Shown: piece after piece, positions 7,639 to 15,493 of the stretch
How positions within the stretch are numbered: the stretch's first letter is position 1
Layout of the letters: the number at the start of each line of letters is the position of its first letter
Origin: an uncultured Opitutaceae bacterium
GTDB lineage: Bacteria; Verrucomicrobiota; Verrucomicrobiia; Opitutales; Opitutaceae
NCBI GenBank assembly: GCA_903916755.1
Contig: CAIWXW010000053.1
Coordinates: 1 to 33,940 of the forward strand
Direction: 5' to 3'
DNA length: 33,940 bases
The notes under the pieces: generated by a model
Database searches by the model: none
What the model was told of the DNA's origin: nothing
What the model saw: only the letters and a program-made list of their open reading frames with translations
Translations under genes and position numbers: made by a program

Positions 7639-8126
7639 GGGCGGGAGGGGCCCGCGGGCCCGTAGTAATCCACGAAGTTGCGGGGCGTCTCGTACAGGCG
7701 CACGCCGTGCAGGCGGCCGTGCTTGATCCGGGGCTCGATCCGCCGCCAGAAGGCGACGACGAGGTTCTCGGTCGTGGGGATGATCCCGCGCAGGAAGGGA
7801 ACCTCCTCGTTCAGGTGCCGGTGGTCGCAGGGCTCGCCCACGGCGCGCTGGAGGATCGCCTTCAGCTCGCCCAGGTCGATCACGTAGCCGGTCCGCGGAT
7901 CGGGCTCGCCGGCCACGGTGGCCTGGAGGACATAATTGTGGCCATGGCCGTGGGCATTGGCGCAGAGGCCGTACTGGCGCGCGTTCCAGGCCGCGCTGAA
8001 CGCCGGGTTGAAGAGGCGGTGCGCCGCGTTGAAGTGGATCTCGCGCGTCACGAAGACCTCCCCCGCCGGAGGGGGCGGGGTCGCGCGGAGCCGCGCCGGC
8101 TGGGAACGCTGGGTCTTTCCAGGCAT
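7635..8126 (-). CDS. 6-carboxy-/6-pyruvoyl-tetrahydropterin synthase family protein (QueD-like)
   Basis: A 163-residue T-fold enzyme that acts on dihydroneopterin triphosphate, the product of the FolE2 encoded next to it. The zinc histidines are in NAAHRLF and HGHNY, and the catalytic Cys is in [14 protein letters not shown]. The Cys is placed so that both the QueD pattern (CxxxHGH) and the longer-spaced PTPS pattern (CxxxxxHGHNY) are met, because the motif reads HGHGH. The conserved Glu is in LYETPRN. QueD would make 6-carboxytetrahydropterin for queuosine; PTPS would make 6-pyruvoyltetrahydropterin. QueD is more likely in a bacterium, but no queC or queE is present here. The ATG at 8126 begins a 26-residue Pro/Arg-rich extension before [11 protein letters not shown]. 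Confidence 0.85.
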   Translation of the reverse strand: MPGKTQRSQPARLRATPPPPAGEVFVTREIHFNAAHRLFNPAFSAAWNARQYGLCANAHGHGHNYVLQATVAGEPDPRTGYVIDLGELKAILQRAVGEPCDHRHLNEEVPFLRGIIPTTENLVVAFWRRIEPRIKHGRLHGVRLYETPRNFVDYYGPAGPSRP

Positions 8127-8161
8127 GGGAGGGACAGCGTTAGCGGCAATCCCCCCGAGGT

Positions 8162-8181
8162 CAAACCCGCCCTCGGGCGGG
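8162..8181 (-). terminator. Probable intrinsic terminator after lpxC-fabZ
   Basis: On the minus strand a CCCGCC / GGCGGG stem with a four-base loop (8166-8181) is followed by TTTGA. It lies nine bases after the fabZ stop and before the QueD-like gene, so the two leftward genes probably belong to separate transcripts. The T-run is short. Confidence 0.45.
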
Positions 8182-8189
8182 CCCGCCGA

Positions 8190-9515
8190 CTACTCCGCCA
8201 TCACCAGCGTGAACATGAGCTCGGCCGAGGAGACCACCTGGTCGTCCACGGTGCATTGCACCGCGGCCGTCGCGAGCTTGCCCGCGCGCGACTTGGTCAA
8301 TTTGGCGGTGATCCGCAGCTGGTCGCCGGGGCGCACCGGGCGGCGAAACTTCACCTTGTCGGCGCTCATCAGGAAGGCCGAGTTGGCGGAGTTGGCCGTC
8401 AGCCGCAGCATCATGATGCCGGCGGTCTGCGCCATCGCCTCGAGCTGCAGGACGCCGGGCATGACGGGATTGCCCGGAAAGTGCCCGTTGAAATACGGCT
8501 CGTTGATCGTGACGTTCTTGATTGCGACGATCTCGTCGGAGCCCTTGAACTCGATCACGCGGTCGACCATGACGAAGGGATAGCGGTGCGGCAGGGTCTC
8601 GAGCACCCGGCGGATGTCCAGCTGGGTCTCGGAGGGATCGATCACCCGCGAGGTGTGCATCTCCTTGCGGGGGGCGCCGCCCTTCCCCTCCTTCATCTTC
8701 GCAAAGAGGGCCTTGGTCAGCTCGGCGTTCACCGCGTGGCCCGGCCGCATCGCGACGATGTGCGCCTTGAGCGGCATGCCCAGCAGCGCGATGTCGCCGA
8801 TGATATCGAGGATCTTGTGGCGGACGAACTCGTCCTTGAAGCGGAGCGGCTCCTTGGAAAGGATCTTGTCGCCCTTGATCACGACCGCGCAGTCGAGCGA
8901 GCCGCCGCGGATCTTGCCGAGCTTCAGCAGCTCCTCGATGTCCTCATAGATCGTGAAGGTGCGCGCGGGCGCGATCTGGGTCTGGAAGGATTCCGGATCG
9001 ATCACGATCGACAGGTGCTGGGTGTGCACGCCGCGGTCGTCCGTCGAGGTGCACGAGATCTTCAGCTCGTCGCTGGGGATCGCGATCAGGGACGAGGCGC
9101 CCCGCGTCACCGAGATCGGCGCGTCGAGGGTGAAGTACTTTCGCTCGAGGTCCTGCTCCTCCGGGCCGGCTTCGGCGATCAATTGCACGAACGGCCGCGA
9201 GGAGCCGTCCATGATCGGAGGCTCGGAGGCGTCCATCTCGACCAGGACGTTGTCGATCCCGCAGCCGCTCAGGGCGCTCAGGACATGCTCGACCGTGTGG
9301 ATCTTCGCGTGGCCGCTCTGGATCGTGGTGGCGCGGACCAGGTCGGTGACCTGCCCGATCCGGGCGGGCAATTCCGGCTGGCCGGCGAGGTCGGTCCGCT
9401 TGAAGACGATGCCGTGCCCGGCCGGGGCGGGCTTGAGGGTCAGGGTGACCGTCTCACCGGTGTGCATCCCACTGCCTTTGACTGAGATTGCGCGCGCCAA
9501 GGTCCGTTGCTTCAT
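8190..9515 (-). CDS. lpxC/fabZ: Bifunctional LpxC deacetylase / FabZ dehydratase fusion
   Basis: A 441-residue fusion of two lipid enzymes. The LpxC half (residues 1 to about 285) is UDP-3-O-acyl-GlcNAc deacetylase, the committed step of lipid A synthesis. Its zinc ligands are in [10 protein letters not shown] and [14 protein letters not shown], and the N-terminus [20 protein letters not shown] is typical. The FabZ half (from about 295) is 3-hydroxyacyl-ACP dehydratase with YPFVMVDRV and the active-site [20 protein letters not shown]. Linking the two puts control of lipid A and of fatty acid synthesis in one polypeptide; both draw on 3-hydroxyacyl-ACP. The start is the ATG at 9515; the frame upstream is not LpxC-like. 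The start is 112 bases from the divergent efp gene. Fusions of this type are known in other diderm phyla. Confidence 0.95.
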   Translation of the reverse strand: MKQRTLARAISVKGSGMHTGETVTLTLKPAPAGHGIVFKRTDLAGQPELPARIGQVTDLVRATTIQSGHAKIHTVEHVLSALSGCGIDNVLVEMDASEPPIMDGSSRPFVQLIAEAGPEEQDLERKYFTLDAPISVTRGASSLIAIPSDELKISCTSTDDRGVHTQHLSIVIDPESFQTQIAPARTFTIYEDIEELLKLGKIRGGSLDCAVVIKGDKILSKEPLRFKDEFVRHKILDIIGDIALLGMPLKAHIVAMRPGHAVNAELTKALFAKMKEGKGGAPRKEMHTSRVIDPSETQLDIRRVLETLPHRYPFVMVDRVIEFKGSDEIVAIKNVTINEPYFNGHFPGNPVMPGVLQLEAMAQTAGIMMLRLTANSANSAFLMSADKVKFRRPVRPGDQLRITAKLTKSRAGKLATAAVQCTVDDQVVSSAELMFTLVMAE

Positions 9516-9559
9516 GTAAGACTCGCAGTGTCGGCAACTACCGGCACCAAGGGCAAGCC

Positions 9560-9588
9560 TTGACACGGTTGGGGCCGAGAGTACTTCT
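9560..9588 (+). promoter_or_regulatory. Possible efp promoter (perfect -35, poor -10)
   Basis: TTGACA at 9560-9565 is a perfect -35 hexamer in the short gap between lpxC-fabZ and efp. At 17 bases spacing the -10 reads ACTTCT, which is weak; TTCTAA at 9585-9590 would need a 19-base spacer. The efp leader that follows is C/T-rich and lacks a Shine-Dalgarno. Confidence 0.3.
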
Positions 9589-9627
9589 AACCCTCCTTTT
9601 CTAAGCTCAAACCCCACTTTTTCCGCC

Positions 9628-10185
9628 ATGGCAGCAGCCAACGACATCCGCAAAGGTCAGGTCATCCGGTTCAACGGCGAACCCCATCTGGTGATGGAGA
9701 CCCAGCACCGCACCCCGGGCAACCTGCGCGCCTTCGTCCAGGTCAAGATGCGCAACCTGCGCTACGGCAAGTCGCTCGACCAGCGCTTCGCCTCGACCGA
9801 GTCCCTGGAAGTGCTGCCAACCGACCGCCGCACGCTGGAGTTCAGCTACGCCGACCGCGAGGCGTTCGCCTTCATCGATCCGGAGACCTTCGACCAGATC
9901 GAGCTGAGCGCCGAAACCCTGGGCGACGTGAAGAATTACCTGACGGCCGGCGGCAAGGTGGAAGTCCTCTTCGTTGACGACAAGGCCCTCACCGTCGAGC
10001 TTCCCTCCGCCGTGAACCTGAAGGTGGTCGAATCCTCCGACGGCATCAAGGGCGACACCGCCAGCAACGTCCAGAAGCCGGCCAAGCTCGAGACGGGCCT
10101 CATGGTCCAGGTGCCCCTCTTCATCAAGGAAGGCGAAGTTATCCGCATCAGCACGGCGGACGGCACCTACCTCGGCCGGGTCTGA
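9628..10185 (+). CDS. efp: Translation elongation factor P, with Asn at the tip position
   Basis: A 185-residue EF-P that enters the ribosomal E site and relieves stalling at proline runs. All three beta-barrel domains are present, ending in [18 protein letters not shown] and GTYLGRV. The domain I loop reads [18 protein letters not shown]. Aligned without gaps to the Escherichia coli loop (PGKGQAFARVKLRNL), the residue at the place of the modified Lys34 is Asn32, and the next residue is Leu rather than Gly. Neither lysylation nor rhamnosylation as known could act on this residue. The ATG at 9628 gives the normal N-terminus. The gene is divergent from lpxC-fabZ and seems to stand alone. No modification enzyme gene (epmA, earP or ymfI type) is seen in the window. 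Confidence 0.96.
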   Translation: MAAANDIRKGQVIRFNGEPHLVMETQHRTPGNLRAFVQVKMRNLRYGKSLDQRFASTESLEVLPTDRRTLEFSYADREAFAFIDPETFDQIELSAETLGDVKNYLTAGGKVEVLFVDDKALTVELPSAVNLKVVESSDGIKGDTASNVQKPAKLETGLMVQVPLFIKEGEVIRISTADGTYLGRV

Positions 10186-10281
10186 TCGCGGCGAACCGCC
10201 GGAAGGCGACGCCCGGCTTTCGCCGGTCTGTCAGAAGCGGCGCAACCTGACCGCGGCCCGCGCGTCCTGCTGACTACACCT

Positions 10282-11466
10282 ATGGTCACCCCCCTCGCAC
10301 GCCCCGGGCGCAGCCTGCTCCGCCGCCCCGTCACGATCCTCGGCCTCAGCCTGATCGCCCTCACCTCCGCTGCGCGCGCCGCCACGGATTACTTCTCGTC
10401 TTGGCCCGCCGGATCGTCGCCGCAGGAGATCGGCCGCCGCGTGGCCGAGCGGTTCATCGCGAGCCCCCATCCGAACTTCGGGATCGGGCGCAATTTCATC
10501 ATCTATCCGGAAGTGTGTGCCTGGTACGGCTCGCTCACCTTCGCCCAGCTGGCCGGCGACCAGGACCTCACCGCCCAGCTGGTCCAGCGCTTCCAGCCCT
10601 TCTTCAGCACCGAGGCCTCCCTGATCCCCAAGCCGATCCATGTCGACCTGAGCGTCTTCGGCGCGGTCCCGCTCGAGCTCGCGATCGAGACCAAGGATCC
10701 CCGCTACCTGAAGATGGGCCAGGCGATGGCCGACGCCCAGTGGGACAATCCGGTCGACCTGGTCGAGCTGGCCAAGACCCCGTCGGCCGCCATCGAGCCG
10801 TCGGTCACGGCCGAGGCCATCCAGCGCGGCCTCAGTCCCCAGACCCGCTTCTGGGTGGATGACATGTACATGATCACGATCCTGCAGACGCAGGCCTACC
10901 GGGCGACGGGTGACGCCAAGTACATCGACCGCGCGGCCAAGGAGGCCGCCGCCTACCTCGACAAGCTGCAGGAGCCGAACGGCCTCTTCCACCACGCCCC
11001 CGACGTGCCCTATTTCTGGGGCCGGGGCGACGGCTGGTTCGCGGTCGGCATGGCCGAACTGCTGCGCTCGCTCCCCGCCGACCATCCGCTGCGCCCGCGG
11101 ATCATGGAAGGCTACCACAAGATGATGGCTTCCCTCCTGCAATATCAGGACCCGCAGGGCATGTGGCACCAGCTGATCGACCATCCTGAGGCCTGGCCGG
11201 AGACCTCCTGCACCGGCATGTTCGCCTTCGCCATGATCACCGGGGTCAAGAATGGCTGGCTCGATGCCGACCGCTATGGGCCGGCCGCGCGCAAGGCCTG
11301 GCTCGCCCTCATCCCCTATATCAATCCCAACGGGGACATCCGCGACGTCTGCGAGGGGACGAACAAGAAGGCCGACCTCCAGTACTATCTCACCCGCGGC
11401 AAGAAGGTCGGCGACATGCACGGGCAGGCGCCGCTCCTCTGGTGTGCCTCGGCCCTCCTGCGCTGA
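10282..11466 (+). CDS. Secreted glycoside hydrolase, GH88/GH105 (unsaturated uronyl hydrolase) type
   Basis: A 394-residue (alpha/alpha)6-barrel hydrolase. Residues 1-33 form a signal peptide (basic start, hydrophobic ILGLSLIALTSA, cleavage after ARA). RFWVDDMYM (190-197) holds the likely catalytic Asp (D193 or D194), and FWGRGDGWFAVGMAELL (from 245) is typical of GH105, the family of YteR-like unsaturated rhamnogalacturonyl hydrolases. Known members remove the terminal unsaturated uronic acid left by polysaccharide lyases, by vinyl-ether hydration. No lyase, transporter or SusC/D-like gene lies nearby, so the gene is not in a polysaccharide locus. Its stop is only three bases from that of the facing sigma-factor gene. 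The exact substrate (pectin, ulvan or another) is not predictable. Confidence 0.82.
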   Translation: MVTPLARPGRSLLRRPVTILGLSLIALTSAARAATDYFSSWPAGSSPQEIGRRVAERFIASPHPNFGIGRNFIIYPEVCAWYGSLTFAQLAGDQDLTAQLVQRFQPFFSTEASLIPKPIHVDLSVFGAVPLELAIETKDPRYLKMGQAMADAQWDNPVDLVELAKTPSAAIEPSVTAEAIQRGLSPQTRFWVDDMYMITILQTQAYRATGDAKYIDRAAKEAAAYLDKLQEPNGLFHHAPDVPYFWGRGDGWFAVGMAELLRSLPADHPLRPRIMEGYHKMMASLLQYQDPQGMWHQLIDHPEAWPETSCTGMFAFAMITGVKNGWLDADRYGPAARKAWLALIPYINPNGDIRDVCEGTNKKADLQYYLTRGKKVGDMHGQAPLLWCASALLR

Positions 11467-11469
11467 GGC

Positions 11470-13107
11470 TCAGGACCGCTTCGGGGAAGATGCGCGGCCA
11501 GAGCCGCGCTGCGCCCACGCCATGACCAGGAACAAAGGCAGCCAGATCACTAGGGGGCCCCACAGGAGCAGAGTGCGCGCGAACTTCGGATCGCGGTAGA
11601 ACAGCTGGTGCTGCACGAAGGCGACGGCCGCGGCGTCGTTGGTGTGCCGGGCGTGGACCATTCCGCCCACCGCAAAGTCGTGCGCCCACCCGAGTCCGGC
11701 CATCGCGGCCCTCCATCCAAAGGCCATGCCGCCGGCCGCCTGCCAGCCCTCCGCCATCCCGCCGAAGGCCCAGATTCCGGCGGCGAACCCGCCGCCACTG
11801 ACCAGGCCGAGGGCGCAGCCACCCAGCGCGAGCCCGCCCACGGCCAGCCCGCCCACGCTGATCGGAGCCACCGCCATGCCCCCGCAGGCGAAAAGGCCAC
11901 CCACGGCCGTGCCACCGACCGCGATCCAACCGCGGACCGGTTCCTGGCTTTCAGCCAAGTCCTGGGTCAGCCGGATGTTGACCAAGGGGAGGCCGAGGAA
12001 CGAGGCTCGGCTGCGGAAAGCAAGGACGCGGCGAGGGCCCGGCGCCGACCCCGTCCCGACGCGCGCGGCCCGGGCGGCGCGGAATCCCGGCTGCCGTTGC
12101 TCGAAGAGCGCCCGCGTCCGCTGCATGAGCGCCAACATCGCGAGCAGCGTCAGGTTCATCAGCGCGAAGAGAACCCACGGGTGGCGGCGGACCATCGCCT
12201 CGCCCCCGATCACGGTCACCGGCACGAGGATCGCCCAGGAGGCAAAAATGAAGATTACGATCCGTCGAAAGAATCGGTTGACGAAGCGGCGCTCTTCCTC
12301 CGATTCCGCGGCGGCGAGCGTCAGCCGGTAGCTCAGATAGGGGCCGACCAGGCTGATGATTGGGCCGAACAGCGCCGCTCCCCCACTCAGCGTCGTGGCG
12401 GTTTTGACCACCCCGCCGGCCTTGGCCGAGGCGGCGAAAGCGGCCAGGCCCGCCGACGCCCCCAGCGCCGGCAGCGCCGACAAGACGCCGGCGGTGAAGG
12501 GAGCGCCCGGAACGGTGCGCCGGAGGGCGCCGGCCACAAAGGCCGCTATCTCCTCGTGCAGCAGCTTCCGGCCCCGCGACAACCGCTGCCGGGCCGTCTC
12601 CGGACTGAGGTCCAGGATTTCTGCCACGCGTTCGGTCGACTCCGATTCGCGGTAGAATAAAATCAGCGGTTCCCGGTAAAGGCCCGGTATCCGCTCCAGC
12701 GCGCGCCAGAGGATCGCCGCCTCCTCGCCGGTGACGGCCGCCTCGAGCGGCGAGGGCCCGGGCTCAGGAATGGCGTCGGCCCGCTGCAGAGGTTCGGCGC
12801 CGTGCGTGGGTTCTCGGCCCTGGCGACGCAGCGCCATGCCCGCCTGGTGGCGGACGATACCGCAGAGCCAGGACCGAAGCTTGGCCGCCTCCCGCAGGTC
12901 GCGCAGCTTCCGCCACGCCACGATGAAAGTCTCCTGGGCCAGCTCCTCGCTCCGGCGGAGATCGCCGGTCGCATTGTACGCCACCGAGCAGACCAAGGAC
13001 TGGTATTGGGCCACGATCCGCCCGAAGGCGGCTCGGTCGCCCGCCAGGGTCTGGCGGACGCATTCCACATCGTCGAAGGCCGCGGCGGGGATCGGAGAGG
13101 GTCTCAT
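11470..13107 (-). CDS. ECF sigma-70 factor fused to a membrane domain with Gly-rich pentad repeats
   Basis: A 545-residue protein. Residues about 20-92 are sigma region 2 (FGRIVAQYQSLVCSVAYNAT and SEELAQETFIVAWRKL), and about 128-186 are region 4 (LSPETARQRLSRGRKLLHEE). The tail is unusual: hydrophobic segments at about 205-228, 283-301, 311-328 and 513-533, and between the last two a Gly/Ala repeat at 395-482. No anti-sigma gene adjoins it, so the membrane tail may itself hold or release the sigma part. Proteins of this general build are, to my knowledge, found in Planctomycetes and Verrucomicrobia, but their signal is not known to me. The start is the ATG at 13107; the frame continues upstream but is not sigma-like. 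It lies downstream of rlmI on the same strand, with a possible hairpin between. Confidence 0.85.
   Translation of the reverse strand: MRPSPIPAAAFDDVECVRQTLAGDRAAFGRIVAQYQSLVCSVAYNATGDLRRSEELAQETFIVAWRKLRDLREAAKLRSWLCGIVRHQAGMALRRQGREPTHGAEPLQRADAIPEPGPSPLEAAVTGEEAAILWRALERIPGLYREPLILFYRESESTERVAEILDLSPETARQRLSRGRKLLHEEIAAFVAGALRRTVPGAPFTAGVLSALPALGASAGLAAFAASAKAGGVVKTATTLSGGAALFGPIISLVGPYLSYRLTLAAAESEEERRFVNRFFRRIVIFIFASWAILVPVTVIGGEAMVRRHPWVLFALMNLTLLAMLALMQRTRALFEQRQPGFRAARAARVGTGSAPGPRRVLAFRSRASFLGLPLVNIRLTQDLAESQEPVRGWIAVGGTAVGGLFACGGMAVAPISVGGLAVGGLALGGCALGLVSGGGFAAGIWAFGGMAEGWQAAGGMAFGWRAAMAGLGWAHDFAVGGMVHARHTNDAAAVAFVQHQLFYRDPKFARTLLLWGPLVIWLPLFLVMAWAQRGSGRASSPKRS
11662..11925 (-). repeat. 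Coding repeat: period-5 Gly/Ala pentads in the sigma factor tail
   Basis: Residues 395-482 of the sigma-factor protein repeat about every five residues with the pattern x-A-[VLF]-G-G: IAVGG, TAVGG, ISVGG, LAVGG, LALGG, CALGL, VSGGG, FAAGI, WAFGG, MAEGW, QAAGG, MAFGW, with occasional one-residue slips. The regular period suggests a stacked structure, possibly a beta-helix-like fold as in pentapeptide repeat proteins, or a tightly packed Gly-zipper in the membrane. Confidence 0.75.
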
Positions 13108-13145
13108 GTCAGCATAGGTGGCTCGCGGGGGCGGAATGTGACAGG

Positions 13146-13170
13146 AAATGGAGCCATCCTTCCGGGCTCC
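13146..13170 (-). terminator. Weak terminator-like hairpin after rlmI
   Basis: On the minus strand GGAGCC / GGCTCC with a nine-base loop is followed by ATTTCC. It lies 11 bases after the rlmI stop and 43 bases before the sigma-factor start. The stem is short and the T-run poor, so it could equally be part of the sigma-factor leader. Confidence 0.3.
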
Positions 13171-13181
13171 CCGGCCCCCGG

Positions 13182-14420
13182 TCAGAGCACCCGCGCCCAG
13201 AGCACCTTGAGGTATCGGCTTTCCAGGCAGTTCGAGTAGATCGGATGGTCGGGGCCGGCCTCCGTGCGGTCGAAGAACTGCAGCCTGCGGTTGAGCCGGT
13301 GGGCGCCCTTGATCACGTGCTGCTCGAAATCCTCGAGGCTCAACAGCCCCGAGCAGGAGCAGGTGACGAAGATCCCGCCCGGCTTGACCAGGCTGATCGC
13401 CAGCTGATTCAGGTCCTCGTACTTCTGGCGGCCCTCCCAGTTGCCGTGCCCCTCGCGGGTGAAAAGGAACTTGGGCGGATCGAGGACGACCACGTCCCAC
13501 GACTCGCCGTTCTGCTGCATCTGGCGCGCGTAGGCGAAGGCGTCCGCGTGCACGAACTTGAGCCGCGCCTGATTCAGGTTGGCGTTGCGCTTGGCCTGCG
13601 CGATCGCGACCTCGTCGAGATCCACGCTGGTCACCTCGTCGGCGCCGCCCGCTAATTTGGCATTGAGGGAAAAGCCGCCGGTGTAGCAGCAGAGGTCGAG
13701 CACGCGCGCCCCCGGCGTGAACCGCCCGATCGCCTTGCGGTTGTCGCGCTGGTCGCAGAAGAAGCCGGTCTTGTGGCCCTCGGTGAAGTCGACCTCGTAG
13801 CGGATGTCGTTCTCGCGGATCTTGACCGTCTTGGGCGCCGCGGCGTTGGTCTCTTTGAACCAGGACGGCTTGATCCCCTCGAGGCTCCCGAGGTCGTGGT
13901 CGACGTGGACGCGGGCAAACGTGGTGCCCGCGAGTTCGTGGAAGAGCGGGAGCCAGTCGGGGAGGCGCTGCGCCATCCCAAGGCTCGTCACCTCGCAGAG
14001 GAGCGTGTCGGCGTAGCGGTCGATGATCAGGCCGCTCAGGCCGTCGCCGTCGGAGTTCACCAGGCGGTAGGCGTCGGTCTTCTCGTCCAACGTGAAGAGG
14101 GTGCGGCGAAGGGCCACCGCGCGGCGGATCGCCGCCTCGAAATACTCCTCCCCCATCGGCTCGGCGCCGTGGGCCACGACCCGAATCGGGATCTTGGCGC
14201 GGGGATTGTAGAGGCCGGAGCCGAGCCGCTCGCCCTTCTTGTCGTAGACGGCGACGAGATCGCCCGGACGAGCCTCCTGGGAGACCTGGCCCAGGAGCCG
14301 GGGGAAGATTTGCGGCTGAAACGTGAAGTACTTCAGCTGGGCCCAGGGACGCGGCCAGCCCGATCGGTCGATCGGGGCGATGGGAGCCTTGTCTTCGGGC
14401 TCTGGAAACTCTTCGGACAT
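13182..14420 (-). CDS. rlmI: 23S rRNA (cytosine-5) methyltransferase RlmI-like
   Basis: A 412-residue class I rRNA methyltransferase with an N-terminal PUA domain, the COG1092 group to which RlmI (m5C1962 of 23S rRNA) belongs. Visible are the PUA part (RPGDLVAVYDKKGERLGSG), the middle EEHI-like domain (SDGDGLSGLIIDRY), the SAM motif I VLDLCCYTGGFSLNA, motif IV VVVLDPPKF, and the catalytic-cysteine region FVTCSCSGLLS. The ATG at 14420 follows AAAGGGATG-rich sequence on the plus strand but no clear Shine-Dalgarno on its own strand. The divergent VapBC-type pair begins 123 bases away. Function as an RlmI is well supported; the exact target base is inferred from the family. Confidence 0.9.
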   Translation of the reverse strand: MSEEFPEPEDKAPIAPIDRSGWPRPWAQLKYFTFQPQIFPRLLGQVSQEARPGDLVAVYDKKGERLGSGLYNPRAKIPIRVVAHGAEPMGEEYFEAAIRRAVALRRTLFTLDEKTDAYRLVNSDGDGLSGLIIDRYADTLLCEVTSLGMAQRLPDWLPLFHELAGTTFARVHVDHDLGSLEGIKPSWFKETNAAAPKTVKIRENDIRYEVDFTEGHKTGFFCDQRDNRKAIGRFTPGARVLDLCCYTGGFSLNAKLAGGADEVTSVDLDEVAIAQAKRNANLNQARLKFVHADAFAYARQMQQNGESWDVVVLDPPKFLFTREGHGNWEGRQKYEDLNQLAISLVKPGGIFVTCSCSGLLSLEDFEQHVIKGAHRLNRRLQFFDRTEAGPDHPIYSNCLESRYLKVLWARVL

Positions 14421-14511
14421 ATCAAAAAGGGATGAACGCGACCGGACGATGAATCTACCCTAATTCTCGGGGCTCAAGGCATAGCACTTAGTCCAAAAGA
14501 CTCAGAGTTGA

Positions 14512-14543
14512 CATAATGGCGTCATGACGCCACTTGTCGCCAC
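14512..14543 (+). promoter_or_regulatory. Toxin-antitoxin promoter and operator (16-bp palindrome plus a third half-site)
   Basis: CATAAT (14512-14517) is a good -10 hexamer; its -35 is weak. Directly after it comes the perfect palindrome TGGCGTCATGACGCCA (14517-14532), covering the expected transcription start. A further half-site GTCGCCAC (14536-14543) repeats GACGCCAC (14526-14533 region) ten bases on, one helical turn, and ends at the antitoxin start codon. This fits autorepression by an antitoxin-toxin complex, the usual control of vapBC-type operons. Confidence 0.6.
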
Positions 14544-14873
14544 ATGAAGAAGAAAAGCGGCACCCCAGCAGGCTATTCGCAACCCGAACCGACAGCCCAT
14601 GAGCTCAAAGAGGCGGCGCTCGCCTACGGCGTGCGGTGCGACGTTATGAACGTACGAGAAGCTCGCGACCAGTTCTCCAGCCTTTTGGATCGAGCAGCCA
14701 GCGGGGAGCAAATCATCATCACCAGCGACGGACACCCGAAGGCGATGATCGTGCAATATCGCCCAATCATTGATGGACCGAAATGGATCTCGCTGCGCGC
14801 CTTCCGGGAAACGATGCCCATGGGGCCTGATTCCGCTGCCCTGCTGGATGAAATCCGAGGCGATCGATTCTGA
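14544..14873 (+). CDS. Phd/YefM-type antitoxin (VapB role)
   Basis: A 109-residue antitoxin. The core MNVREARDQFSSLLDRAA (from residue 35) followed by SGEQIIITSDGHPKAMIV is the classic Phd/YefM fold, which dimerises, binds the operator and supplies a C-terminal toxin-neutralising tail. The ATG at 14544 adds a 34-residue N-terminal extension (including AHELKEAALAYGVRCDV), longer than the usual 80-residue members; an internal ATG at 14646 would give a standard-length protein. Neither has a good Shine-Dalgarno. The operator ends exactly at 14543, which favours transcription through the longer form. The stop TGA is part of the ribosome site of the toxin gene (GAGGAG), so the two are coupled. GC content is clearly lower than in the flanking genes, consistent with transfer. 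Confidence 0.82.
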   Translation: MKKKSGTPAGYSQPEPTAHELKEAALAYGVRCDVMNVREARDQFSSLLDRAASGEQIIITSDGHPKAMIVQYRPIIDGPKWISLRAFRETMPMGPDSAALLDEIRGDRF

Positions 14874-14885
14874 GGAGCTTTCAAA

Positions 14886-15305
14886 ATGTATATCGACACC
14901 TCTGTTGCGGTTAAGCTTTTCACCCGGGAGCCCGATTCCGATGCCTGCGAATCAACGGTTGGAGGTTTCACCCTGGTCTCCTCAGAACTCACCTATTGCG
15001 AACTGCGCTCAGCTCTTCGCTCGAAAAAGCGCGATGGTCTGATCCCAGCGGAAACCATGACTGCTGCATGGGCGCTCTTCGAACGATACTTGGAGGAGCG
15101 CAGAATTCATCTGATGGCCCTAAATTGGGACATCGTACAGGAGGCTACAGCAGTTCTGGGCAAGCTTCCCGCCCCCCTGATCTTACGAACGCTCGACGCG
15201 CTTCATCTCGCAACCTTCGCCCGAATCGCCGTCGGACCATTTTTCACCAAAGACAAGCGCCTGCGGGCGGCGGCGCAGCATTTGAAACTGCCATTGGCCG
15301 AGTGA
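14886..15305 (+). CDS. vapC: PIN-domain toxin ribonuclease, VapC family
   Basis: A 139-residue PIN-domain protein. The acidic active-site residues are visible: D4 in MYIDTSVAVK, E39 in LTYCEL, D104 in TLDALHLATF and D123 in FTKDKRL. VapC toxins are magnesium-dependent RNases that cut initiator tRNA or rRNA and stop translation until the antitoxin binds them. The start at 14886 has the best ribosome site in the region, GAGGAG eight bases upstream, overlapping the antitoxin stop. The operon is therefore antitoxin then toxin, in the usual order. Length is normal and no frame is broken, so the toxin appears intact. It ends 188 bases before the facing phosphorylase-like gene; that gap contains no convincing gene. 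Confidence 0.9.
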   Translation: MYIDTSVAVKLFTREPDSDACESTVGGFTLVSSELTYCELRSALRSKKRDGLIPAETMTAAWALFERYLEERRIHLMALNWDIVQEATAVLGKLPAPLILRTLDALHLATFARIAVGPFFTKDKRLRAAAQHLKLPLAE

Positions 15306-15493
15306 AACCGGAGAATTGCGTTTCGTGAGCCCGGAGGAGATGCCACGAATGATCGCGCGCAAAAAGAGCCGCGCGGGCAGCGCTAGACGCAACAAGCGGC
15401 GGCTACCGTAACCGCCGACCCCCTCTACCGGCTCTGGTCACCATCCGCGCGCCGCGAGAGCGGCGCCGATGGGTCGGCAGCAATCAAAGCCGC

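Noticed and set aside
10213-10226. Hairpin CCGGC-TTTC-GCCGG after efp
   Set aside because: Only five pairs and no T-run; insufficient for a terminator call.
15325-15411. Tiny basic open frame of 19-28 codons with GGAGGAG upstream, after vapC
   Set aside because: Too short and only Arg/Lys-rich; the SD is wrongly spaced for the first ATG. The 188-base gap shows nothing else firm. It could be a remnant of the acquired segment.
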